Shown piece after piece: positions 17,055-25,885 of a DNA stretch of 64,000 nucleotides. The position numbers and the translations under genes are program-made. The DNA comes from Flavobacteriaceae bacterium (GTDB lineage: Bacteria; Bacteroidota; Bacteroidia; Flavobacteriales; Weeksellaceae), in the NCBI GenBank assembly GCA_012522185.1, contig JAAYKY010000007.1:1-64000 (forward strand), in the 5' to 3' direction. Below the pieces are notes generated by a model, which saw nothing but the letters and a program-made list of their open reading frames with translations, searched no databases and was not told the origin of the DNA. Each line of letters starts with the position of its first letter. The stretch's first letter is position 1.

Positions 17055-18023
17055 TTAGTCCAAAGATACAGACATTTGCTGAGATTTGTCAAGCAGAATT
17101 TTGAATTCGTCGGGACTTACATCTTGATAGAAATAAGAAACGGGATCAATCGGCTTTCCATCTTTGTGGATTTCATAGTGCAAATGCGGTCCTGTGGAAA
17201 GACCGGTGCTTCCTACGTATCCGATGATATCGCCTCGTTTTACTTTCTGTCCACGTTTTGCTTTGACTTTGCTCATATGTGCATAAAGCGTTTCGTAGCC
17301 GTATCCGTGATTGATCACCACCACATTTCCGTATCCGCCTTCTCTTCCCGATAATTTCACGGTTCCGTCTCCGGTGGCATAAATCGGCGTTCCGGTATGT
17401 GCGGCAAAGTCAGTTCCGGTATGCATTTTACTGATTTTTAGAATCGGGTGCATACGCATTCCATATCCGGAAGCTAAGCGCGTTAAATCTTTATTGGCAA
17501 CCGGCTGTATGGCGGGCAGGTGTGAAAGCATTTTGTCTTTTTCTTTTGCGCTGATGATGATTTCATCCAATGATTTGGACTGAATGACCATTTGTTTGTT
17601 GAGAATGTCAATATTTTTGGCTACTTCAGAAACCATATCGCCGTATTTCCAGTCTGAGAATTTGGAATAGCGATTGACACCACCAAATCCTGCTTTACGG
17701 ACATCGTCGGAAATCGGTTCTAATTCAAAATAACTTCGGTAGATATTATTGTCTCGGTTTTCGATTTGCCCGAGAACTTCTTGGGATTGTTTAACTTTTT
17801 TATTTAACAATTCATACTGAATTTTCATTTCCTGCAATTCGGCAGCCAATGAATTTTCTTCCGGTGAATTGACTTTATTACTAAATACAAATCCAGAAAT
17901 CACTCCGAAAAAAGCAGTTACAATAAGAAAGACCGCCAAATTCTTGATTTTGCGGATTCGTCGTTTTCTAATAGGTTTGAAGGAGGTGGTTTGTGCGTTG
18001 TATTTAAACTTTTTATTCGCCAT
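17055..18023 (-). CDS. M23-family metallopeptidase
   Basis: Start at MANKKFKYN; MHTGTDFAAHTGTPIYATGDGTV ... GSTGLSTGPHLHYEIHKDG. Confidence 0.93.
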   Translation of the reverse strand: MANKKFKYNAQTTSFKPIRKRRIRKIKNLAVFLIVTAFFGVISGFVFSNKVNSPEENSLAAELQEMKIQYELLNKKVKQSQEVLGQIENRDNNIYRSYFELEPISDDVRKAGFGGVNRYSKFSDWKYGDMVSEVAKNIDILNKQMVIQSKSLDEIIISAKEKDKMLSHLPAIQPVANKDLTRLASGYGMRMHPILKISKMHTGTDFAAHTGTPIYATGDGTVKLSGREGGYGNVVVINHGYGYETLYAHMSKVKAKRGQKVKRGDIIGYVGSTGLSTGPHLHYEIHKDGKPIDPVSYFYQDVSPDEFKILLDKSQQMSVSLD

Positions 18024-18266
18024 TGGTGAATTCTCTATTATTTTTCCATGTGTGCAAAGCAAAATAAAGGAAAATTACCACGGGGTCTTGTTAAGGAAAT
18101 TGTAAAATATCCTTAATCTTCAATAAATAAATAGATAATTCAGAGGAAGTTTCGTTTCTGAATTTTAAGAAAAAAAATAGAAGTTTAACATTATCAATTA
18201 GTGTTCCAAAGTTCGTAATTGCAAAAATTCTTCGTTGGTTATAAATTCTTTGTGCTAAGGTTTTGG

Positions 18267-20708
18267 TTATTCGCGGTAGTAAATCCTTTTAACCCTGGAA
18301 GAAATCGAAGTCAAAACTTCGTAAGGAATCGTGCCCATTTGTTCGGCAACCTCTGAGATGCTCGGATTTTCCCCAAAAATAATGACTTCATCACCTTCTT
18401 TGCAAGGGCAATTCGTCACATCTAACATCAGCATATCCATACAAACCGTCCCGACGATGGGGACCAGTTTTCCGTGGACATTGACTTTGCCCAAGCCATT
18501 GCCCAAAGACCGACGAATGCCATCTGCATATCCGACCGGAAGCGTTGCAATTCGGGTTTTTCTTTCCGCTTTGAACCTTCGGCCGTAACTTACCGTTTCG
18601 CCTGTTTGAATTTCCGAAATCCGTGAAATCACAGTTTTGAAAGTCACCACATTTTTCAGCTGTTTCCGGGAATCTTCATCGTCTGAAATTCCGTACATCC
18701 CGATTCCAAGCCGAACAGCATCATATTGATTTTCAGGAAAATGAATAATCCCCGGCGAATTCAATGCATGTTTGACCGGCTTTATGTTCAATTCTACTGA
18801 GATTTTGTCATAGATTTCGTCAAAGATTCTTAATTGTTCTTTGGCGAAATCTTTTTCTTCCGGCACATCTGCCGTGGCCAAGTGCGTAAAAATAGATTTT
18901 ACAACCACCGATTTTTCGGAACTTAATTTTTGAATCAATTCATCAATTTGTTCGGCACGAAAACCCAATCGGTTCATTCCGGAATCAATTTTCAGATGAA
19001 TTGGATAAGCTTCTGTAATCGATTTTTCCTTTAAAGTTTGAAGAAATAAATCCAAAACCCGAAGACTGTAAATTTCAGGTTCAAGTTTGAAATCAATAAT
19101 GGACGAATAACTGCTTTGCTCGGGGTTCATCACCATAATCGGCAAGGTAATTCCGGCTTTTCGAAGCTCAACTCCTTCATCGGCATAGGCAACTCCCAAA
19201 TAATCAATTTTCTGATGCTCAAGCGTTTGGGCAATTTCAAAACTTCCGGTTCCGTAGGAATTCGCTTTGATCATCGCCATGATTTTGGTTTCGGGACGAA
19301 GTTTACTTTTGAATAAATTTATATTATCAACCAAAGCTTTTAAATTGATTTCCAGAACGGTATCGTGTGATTTTTTTTCCAAAAAAGCAGAAATTTTCTC
19401 TAATTGGAAAGGTCTTGCGCCTTTGAGCAATATGGCTTCGTTATGGACGTTCTGAACGCTCAATTCCTTTAGAAATTCGTCGGTGTTTTCAAAAGTTCGG
19501 GCAGGCGTTTGGAAGAGGTTTTTGTATTTCGGAATGAATTCTCCAATCAAAACCAAATCATCGATCTGATGAGAATTCACCAAATCGGCTACTTTTTGGT
19601 ACAATTCTTCTTTGTCCAAACTGCTTTGAAGCACATCGGTCAGTACCAGACTTTTTCGCGGAAAAGCTTGTTGTGCCAACACATCCAAAGCGACTTTTAC
19701 CGAATGTAAATCCGAATTGAAACTATCATTGATCACCACACTGTCCCGAATTGCTTCCTTGATTTCCAAACGCATTTCAATGGGTAAAAGTTGTGAAGTC
19801 AAAGGCAAATATTCCTCTAAATCAAGTTCCAGCGCAAGAATTACTGTCAAAACCGTCAAAATATTTTCGATAGAAGCTTCGTCTTGAAATGGAATTTGAA
19901 ATGAATGATTTTGGGAATTGAATTGTACCAGAATTTTTGTTCCTTTTGAAACTTCTTGAGTGGAAATGATTTGAATCGTACTGCCGGATTTTTTACCGAA
20001 ACTAAAGAATTTCTTATCGGGATAAACTTCTTTTAGAGTTTTTTCAACCAATTCATTATCAGAATTATAAATGATTATTTCTGAATTTTGAAATAATTTG
20101 ATTTTCTCTCTTATGATTATTTCTTTCGAACTGAAATTCTCCAAATGCGCCGAGCTTATATGGGTGAGCACACCGATTTTCGGTTGGATAATTTCTTCCA
20201 AAACCTCCATTTCGCCGGGTTTTGAAATTCCGGCTTCAAAAATTCCGAGTGAATTTTCAGACTTCATCTGCAAAACCGAAAGCGGAACACCAATCTGGGA
20301 ATTATAGCTTTTCGGACTTCGCACGATTGAGAAGTCTTTCCACAAAAGTTGATTCAACCATTCTTTGACAATGGTTTTTCCGTTGCTTCCGGTAATTCCG
20401 ATGACGGGTAAATTGAAGTTTTTACGATGAGATTTCGCCCATTCCTGTAATGCTTTCAGAGGCGAAGGAACCTTTAGATAAACCGCATCTTCAAAGATTT
20501 CTTCGGTTTGGGCAACCACAAAAATCCGAATGCCTTTTTTATAAGCTTCCGATGTATATTTATTGTCGCCAAATGCAAAAAACACAGCATGATTGGGCTG
20601 GTAAATCGTCCGGGAATCGAAATAGATTTCTTCAATCTTTCCGGTGGGATTTCCGGTTATTTCAGCCGAAATAATTTCTGCTAATTCTTTTGTTTCGTAG
20701 GCTTTCAA
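18267..20708 (-). CDS. Bifunctional UDP-N-acetylmuramoyl-tripeptide:D-Ala-D-Ala ligase / alanine racemase (MurF-Alr fusion)
   Basis: GITGSNGKTIVKEW (Mur ligase P-loop); EINLKALVDNINLFKSKL...AMIKANSYGTGS (alanine racemase PLP lysine). Confidence 0.94.
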   Translation of the reverse strand: MKAYETKELAEIISAEITGNPTGKIEEIYFDSRTIYQPNHAVFFAFGDNKYTSEAYKKGIRIFVVAQTEEIFEDAVYLKVPSPLKALQEWAKSHRKNFNLPVIGITGSNGKTIVKEWLNQLLWKDFSIVRSPKSYNSQIGVPLSVLQMKSENSLGIFEAGISKPGEMEVLEEIIQPKIGVLTHISSAHLENFSSKEIIIREKIKLFQNSEIIIYNSDNELVEKTLKEVYPDKKFFSFGKKSGSTIQIISTQEVSKGTKILVQFNSQNHSFQIPFQDEASIENILTVLTVILALELDLEEYLPLTSQLLPIEMRLEIKEAIRDSVVINDSFNSDLHSVKVALDVLAQQAFPRKSLVLTDVLQSSLDKEELYQKVADLVNSHQIDDLVLIGEFIPKYKNLFQTPARTFENTDEFLKELSVQNVHNEAILLKGARPFQLEKISAFLEKKSHDTVLEINLKALVDNINLFKSKLRPETKIMAMIKANSYGTGSFEIAQTLEHQKIDYLGVAYADEGVELRKAGITLPIMVMNPEQSSYSSIIDFKLEPEIYSLRVLDLFLQTLKEKSITEAYPIHLKIDSGMNRLGFRAEQIDELIQKLSSEKSVVVKSIFTHLATADVPEEKDFAKEQLRIFDEIYDKISVELNIKPVKHALNSPGIIHFPENQYDAVRLGIGMYGISDDEDSRKQLKNVVTFKTVISRISEIQTGETVSYGRRFKAERKTRIATLPVGYADGIRRSLGNGLGKVNVHGKLVPIVGTVCMDMLMLDVTNCPCKEGDEVIIFGENPSISEVAEQMGTIPYEVLTSISSRVKRIYYRE

Positions 20709-20730
20709 ATTATTAAATCGATTTAATTTC

Positions 20731-20830
20731 CTTTGTGAACTTTTGTGTCAAACTTTGCGAACTTTGTGGTAAATAGATTTTTTGAATTTAACCACTAGGT
20801 ACACAAAGAAATTCACAATGGCACACAAAG
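20731..20830. repeat. Imperfect inverted repeat of CTTTGTG/CACAAAG units (dispersed-repeat family)
   Basis: CTTTGTGAACTTTTGTGTCAAACTTTGCGAACTTTGTGGTAAA versus TTTAACCACTAGGTACACAAAGAAATTCACAATGGCACACAAAG; related unit at 48871-48910. Confidence 0.6.
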
Positions 20831-20845
20831 ACTGAATATGTTTAA

Positions 20846-21433
20846 CTATGTATTCTCCTTTTTCCGTTCTTCCCAAAAAGCCGTCCGACTCAGTGGTTCA
20901 TATTCCTCTTTTTCACCCAGCTCCACTAATTTATCACTTTGGATTTTCCGATGGGAATAATGCGCCAAATTCCCTGTTTTCACACAAATCGCATGGACTT
21001 TTGTGACGTATTCGGCGGTAGCCATCAGATAAGGCATCGAACCAAAGGGCCGTCCTTTGAAATCCATATCGAGTCCGGCGATGATGACACGTTTTCCTGC
21101 ATTTGCCAGCTGATTGGCAACTTCCACAATTCCTTCGTCAAAAAATTGTGCTTCATCAATTCCGACGACTTCGCATTCATTGGCCAAAATCAGAATATTA
21201 TAAGCCGATTCCACGGGTGTTGCAATCAATGAATTTTGATTGTGTGAAACCACTTCTTCTTCATCGTATCGCGTATCCACAGCGGGTTTGAAGATTTCAA
21301 CTTTTTGTTTGGCAAATTTTGCACGGTTGATACGACGAATCAGTTCTTCGGTTTTGCCGGAAAACATCGATCCGCAGATGACTTCAATCCATCCGCTTTG
21401 TCGGGTATGGTTTATGGTGTTTTCTAAAAACAT
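20846..21433 (-). CDS. tdk: Thymidine kinase
   Basis: [43 protein letters not shown]. Confidence 0.96.
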   Translation of the reverse strand: MFLENTINHTRQSGWIEVICGSMFSGKTEELIRRINRAKFAKQKVEIFKPAVDTRYDEEEVVSHNQNSLIATPVESAYNILILANECEVVGIDEAQFFDEGIVEVANQLANAGKRVIIAGLDMDFKGRPFGSMPYLMATAEYVTKVHAICVKTGNLAHYSHRKIQSDKLVELGEKEEYEPLSRTAFWEERKKENT

Positions 21434-21490
21434 GGGAAAACAAAGTTAATTGTTTTATTCAGAAGTTTCGTGAAGGATTTTAACCGGAAA

Positions 21491-22279
21491 TTATTTGAAA
21501 ATTTCATTCAAAACCTTTGCAAGACGCAGTCCGCCTTTGAGCAATTGCTCTTCCAAAGTGGAAACGTACTGATAATTATATGGAAACCAAAGTTTGTCAC
21601 CCGCTTTGGTGTTGGCATAAATATCTTCTGCTTTTTGATAAGAGTCATACAACCAATCGTTTAGGTTTCCTGCGGTTAAAGTTTTATTGAATTTCTTATT
21701 GTGAAAGTCCAGCACTTCGGCATATTCCGTATAGCTGTATTGTTGAAAATCAATGAGTTTACTATCCCAAAGCGAATGGATATTGGTTTTGCTTCGGAAC
21801 CATTCGACCTCAATTTTATTTCCACCTAAATCTTCTTCACGTCCGATGTGCAACGGCTGATGTGCATCGCCAATCAGGTGAATCAGGAAGTAAAGATTTT
21901 CCTGTTTTTTCTCAAGCGATAAATTTTTATGATTTTTTAATTCATCGATGATGATTAAAGTTCGTTTGTAGAGATTTTCCTCGGACGAATTTTCCAAAGT
22001 TTGGTCAAATTCAGTTCGATTTAAACCACCGGGAAAGTTGAGATAATGCCAAGAATCGGCCATTTTCCAGTCGGGATTTGATTTGATGAAATCCGGCCAG
22101 TTCGCCCAATAAGCCAAAGGTTGTTTTCCGATGATTTTTTTGATTTCCCGTTTGGCTTTGCTGTTTAAATGAGCTTCGGCAATTTCAGCCACGACCCTAT
22201 GTCCGGTTGTGCCCCACGCAAATGAATAAACAGAAGTGAGCAAAAGCCCCAAAACCAATAGGTTATTTAAAATTCTCAT
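21491..22279 (-). CDS. S1/P1 nuclease family protein
   Basis: Signal peptide then WGTTGHRVVAEIAEAHL; HLIGDAHQPLHIG; GGNKIEVEWF; NIHSLWDSKLI. Confidence 0.92.
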   Translation of the reverse strand: MRILNNLLVLGLLLTSVYSFAWGTTGHRVVAEIAEAHLNSKAKREIKKIIGKQPLAYWANWPDFIKSNPDWKMADSWHYLNFPGGLNRTEFDQTLENSSEENLYKRTLIIIDELKNHKNLSLEKKQENLYFLIHLIGDAHQPLHIGREEDLGGNKIEVEWFRSKTNIHSLWDSKLIDFQQYSYTEYAEVLDFHNKKFNKTLTAGNLNDWLYDSYQKAEDIYANTKAGDKLWFPYNYQYVSTLEEQLLKGGLRLAKVLNEIFK

Positions 22280-22398
22280 ATTTCTAAAATCTGTTGCAAT
22301 CTATGAATTGTGTTGAAAATATGGAATTAAAACAGCTTAAAATTAATTCGAAAGAACATTTGGCACAGAATTAGAAAATTAAATCCTAAAATGGAATT

Positions 22399-22644
22399 AT
22401 GAAAAAATTAATCAGAATTTTCTATTTGTTTTTGGGTCTGACTTTCATCACAGCTTGTGCACCCAAACGTCCTCCGCACCCCAAACCTCCGCACAAGGTT
22501 TTAAAGGCAGAAAAAAAGAAAAAACTGCCACCCGGACAAGTGAAAAAAATCCGCGGTTCAAAATCGGCAAAACCTTATGCGCCTGGGCAAATTAAAAAAC
22601 AAAAACATAAAAAACAACGCAAACCGATAAGATCGGGAAGCTAA
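22399..22644 (+). CDS. Small basic lipoprotein with PPGQVKK/APGQIKK motifs
   Basis: Lipobox LTFITAC; repeated PPGQ-KK ... SAKPYAPGQIKK. Confidence 0.65.
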   Translation: MKKLIRIFYLFLGLTFITACAPKRPPHPKPPHKVLKAEKKKKLPPGQVKKIRGSKSAKPYAPGQIKKQKHKKQRKPIRSGS

Positions 22645-22647
22645 GAT

Positions 22648-24327
22648 TTAAGCACCCAATATTTTTTTCAAAATCATTTTGGTAATTAAATAAGTCGGCT
22701 TGACTCCGGTAAGCCCCAAACCTCCTGAAGCCAATGTACTACCCGTTTCCAATGGATTATCGGATGCGTAGTAAGCGTACATAACTTTCAAATCGGGTGT
22801 AATGTGATTACGGATTTTGGAAGCAATCTGAATCGCTTTCTGATAATGTCCGCCTTCCATTTCCAATCCGATTGCCTTCCAGGAAGAATCTTTGAAATAT
22901 TCCAAAACGTCTTTGTTTTGAAGGGAAGTTCCCAAAACGGTAATCATCGGTCCGGCAAAAACACCCAATCGATTTCCCTTGAAATCATCCGGCGTCAGTT
23001 CGTTTTCAAATACGTAATTGTCGGTCGGCCCTTCAATAATATGAGAATTCGGCACCATGATGTCGCCTTTTTTACCACAAAGAATTCCAGCTTTCCCCAT
23101 GATCGAAACCGATTTGAAGTTCATCATGGTAGAAGAAGTTTTGGTTTTATATGGTTTCAAAAGTTCGTCCATCACTTCAAAAGCTTGTTCACCAAAGGCA
23201 TAATCCATCACGATTAAAACGTCTTCCGGCGCTTTTTCCAATGAAGAAAAAGCGGTATTTTTGAAATTAACTTTCTTAAGATCAATGATTTGAACGTCGA
23301 TGTTGGTTCCCGAAGAATCCGGAATGAAAATCAATCCATTTTTGTGGGAATAATTTTGAGTTAATTCACGGAGAGCTTTGTTTTTGGCGGATGACAAATC
23401 TTTGTAAATCTCAAACTCATTATTGGATTTGAAATCTTTTTCAAGGGCATCAAAAGCGTAAAGCATATTGGAAACACTGTGCATATTAGCACTGATGATG
23501 TGTAAAGGACGGTTTAATAAATTATTGTCACTCAATACTTTTTTAATGGTATTGGCCCATTTTTCGCCGACGATGTGGTGCCCGATTCTTTCCCTTAAAA
23601 TCGGTGAAAACGTAATTTCACGTCGTTTGAATCCGGTAAAATCCTGTTGAGAAGTTTGTCCCATCCAGTAAATTATGCGAAAGAATTTCTCTCGGTCGGT
23701 TTCGGTACTGAAATATTTATAGGCAATTACTGTCTCGTTATAGGATCTCCCCAAAATTGTAGAAAGGTGCATCAATGCTACGTCTCGTTCTTTGGTGGGG
23801 AGTTTTGTAGAAGGTTCGCTCAGTGCAATTTCTTCAATTTTCTGCCAAACTCGACTGATTTGTTGGGTTTGTTTGTTATAGGCTTTCGCCCGGATTTTAT
23901 CGGACTCGTTGTACAAAAAAGTCAGGTGCGTGAGTGTATCATAAATTTCGGAACGACCCCGCGTTACTTCAATATTCATTTGGTCCTCATCGACACGGTA
24001 GCAAATTCTTCTACGTTTCGGAGGAATAATCGGTTTGAATTTTGTGAAATCCACTCCTTCATTGGAAGTAAAGTGAATATAAGGTGTTTCGGTAATTCCG
24101 TCGGGTAGGCGATCTAGCACATAGAAAAGTCCGTTTAGTTCCACTTTTTCTGGATCGGCCATGGAACCATAAATTTCAGGATTTAGTTGTAATAATAATT
24201 CCTGAATCATTTGTCCGGATTGTCCGGTAGGGCGATAAGTTCCGCGGTGGAACATATGTCGCATGGTGATGTAAAGTCGGTCAATAGCTGTTGTAGAGAG
24301 TCTTGCTCGTGTAATATTTTGAATCAT
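22648..24327 (-). CDS. Conserved Bacteroidota protein of unknown function (DUF6909-like), C-terminus reminiscent of nucleoside phosphorylases
   Basis: 559-aa ORF; C-terminal WKAIGLEMEGGHYQKAIQIA resembles the PNP-family MExEG motif. Confidence 0.6.
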   Translation of the reverse strand: MIQNITRARLSTTAIDRLYITMRHMFHRGTYRPTGQSGQMIQELLLQLNPEIYGSMADPEKVELNGLFYVLDRLPDGITETPYIHFTSNEGVDFTKFKPIIPPKRRRICYRVDEDQMNIEVTRGRSEIYDTLTHLTFLYNESDKIRAKAYNKQTQQISRVWQKIEEIALSEPSTKLPTKERDVALMHLSTILGRSYNETVIAYKYFSTETDREKFFRIIYWMGQTSQQDFTGFKRREITFSPILRERIGHHIVGEKWANTIKKVLSDNNLLNRPLHIISANMHSVSNMLYAFDALEKDFKSNNEFEIYKDLSSAKNKALRELTQNYSHKNGLIFIPDSSGTNIDVQIIDLKKVNFKNTAFSSLEKAPEDVLIVMDYAFGEQAFEVMDELLKPYKTKTSSTMMNFKSVSIMGKAGILCGKKGDIMVPNSHIIEGPTDNYVFENELTPDDFKGNRLGVFAGPMITVLGTSLQNKDVLEYFKDSSWKAIGLEMEGGHYQKAIQIASKIRNHITPDLKVMYAYYASDNPLETGSTLASGGLGLTGVKPTYLITKMILKKILGA

Positions 24328-24370
24328 ATATATCTAATTAAATTAAAAGTTAAACAAAAGCAGATTAGGA

Positions 24371-24964
24371 TTAAAACCATCTGCGTTTCTTTTTGCGCTC
24401 TTTGTATTCCTGATCGATTTTCAAAAGTTCATCGTACCATTCCTGTCCAAATTTCCGAATGAGCGCATCTTTCAGGAAATGCACTACGTTGACCTTTAGC
24501 TCTTTGCCGAGTGCGCAGGCATCCGAGCAAATGTCCCAAACATGATAATTAACGGCTGTGAATTTTTTGTATTCTTTCAGTCGAATGGGGTACAAATGAC
24601 AGGAAATTGGTTTTTTATAATCGGTTGCTCCTTCCTCCCAAGCCTTTTCGATCCCGCATTTTGTGATTCCTTTTTCATCAAAAATCACATACGCACATTC
24701 GCTTCCATTTACCAAAGGAGTGACCCATTCACCATCAAAATCTTTTTCGTACTTACCTGATTTTTCAATTGCAGCAATTCCTTCAGGCCGCAAATACGGC
24801 TTGATGTCTTCGTAGATATCATCGAGTATGGGTAATTCGTCCTCATCGAGAGGAGCGCCGGAATCTCCGTCCACACAACAAATTCCCTTACATTTACTTA
24901 GGTTGCATACAAATTCCTCAGAAAGAATATCTTCAGAAATCAGAGTGTCGCCAATCTGAAACAT
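24371..24964 (-). CDS. DUF3109-family protein (Cys-rich)
   Basis: FVCNLSKCKGICCVDGDSGAPLDEDE; SCHLYPIR. Confidence 0.85.
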   Translation of the reverse strand: MFQIGDTLISEDILSEEFVCNLSKCKGICCVDGDSGAPLDEDELPILDDIYEDIKPYLRPEGIAAIEKSGKYEKDFDGEWVTPLVNGSECAYVIFDEKGITKCGIEKAWEEGATDYKKPISCHLYPIRLKEYKKFTAVNYHVWDICSDACALGKELKVNVVHFLKDALIRKFGQEWYDELLKIDQEYKERKKKRRWF

Positions 24965-25087
24965 AAATTTCTTATTTATTGACGCACAAATATAAGCCCT
25001 TTATTTTTGTTTTGTAAATTTGTAGTATCTATTCGAATGAACCTAATCCTAAAGCAGTTTGATTTTAACAAGATTGAAAGGATAATT

Positions 25088-25849
25088 ATGCAGAAAGAAT
25101 TTCAAAGTTTTATTGGAGAAGAATGGAAAAATGTGGACTTAAAAAGTCCCTATGTAAAGGACTATCGGCTTGAGGTTTCCAATTTTGGAAGACTAAGATC
25201 AGTGACTCCAAAAGGTTTAAATCTTTTAAAAGGAAGCGATACGAACGGCTATCGAACCATCCGACTTAAATTATTTAAACCCCGTCCAGAAGAAGATCAA
25301 TTATTACTTGACAAATATTTAAAGGAAATTCGAGACTTACGCAAAGTTGTCAGAAAGTTAGAAAAAGAAGGCCCGGTTTCTGAGTTTAACTCTACCCAAG
25401 GAGAACTAGAAAAACTCATCAAGAAAAAAGATAAATTCCTAAAAAAAGAAACCAAAGCGAGGACAATTTATTACCAAGCACTCGTCCATCGGCTCGTAGC
25501 CGAATATTTCCTTCCCGAAACCCATACCGAAGGAAAAGTTGTGGCACATCTGGATTTCAATAAACACAATAATCGTCCATCCAATTTAAAATGGATGACG
25601 ATGGAAGAAAATATTGCACACCAGCAAAACAGTCCCTATGTGATTTCTGATTATAAAAAACGTAAAGATCGCTTTTTTCCTTCTGAAAACAATTCAAAAC
25701 TCACCGAAACCAAGGTGATGTATCTGAAGAAACTCTTGAACGAAGGAAAGCCCATGAAACAACTCGTTCGAATGTTCAAAGTGACCGAAACCCAAATTCT
25801 GCGAATCAAACGCGGCGAAAACTGGGGCAGGGTAAAAGCAGCGAAATAA
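25088..25849 (+). CDS. NUMOD4 / HNH-endonuclease-like protein
   Basis: EEWKNVDL...RLEVSNFGRLRSVTPKGLNLLKGSDTNGYRTIRL (NUMOD4); VHRLVAEYFL...VVAHLDFNKHNNRPSNLKWMT (HNH-like). Confidence 0.78.
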   Translation: MQKEFQSFIGEEWKNVDLKSPYVKDYRLEVSNFGRLRSVTPKGLNLLKGSDTNGYRTIRLKLFKPRPEEDQLLLDKYLKEIRDLRKVVRKLEKEGPVSEFNSTQGELEKLIKKKDKFLKKETKARTIYYQALVHRLVAEYFLPETHTEGKVVAHLDFNKHNNRPSNLKWMTMEENIAHQQNSPYVISDYKKRKDRFFPSENNSKLTETKVMYLKKLLNEGKPMKQLVRMFKVTETQILRIKRGENWGRVKAAK

Positions 25850-25871
25850 TGTTTCATCACTGCGGTTTTCT

Positions 25872-25879
25872 TACTTTTG
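25872..25879 (+). promoter_or_regulatory. Bacteroidota -7 box (TACTTTTG) 6 nt before the dxs ATG
   Basis: Matches TAnnTTTG; spacing would imply a leaderless transcript. Confidence 0.35.
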
Positions 25880-25885
25880 CAGGAA

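Noticed and set aside
22804-23217. 137-aa plus-strand ORF antisense to the DUF6909-like gene
   Set aside because: Shadow ORF, no motif.
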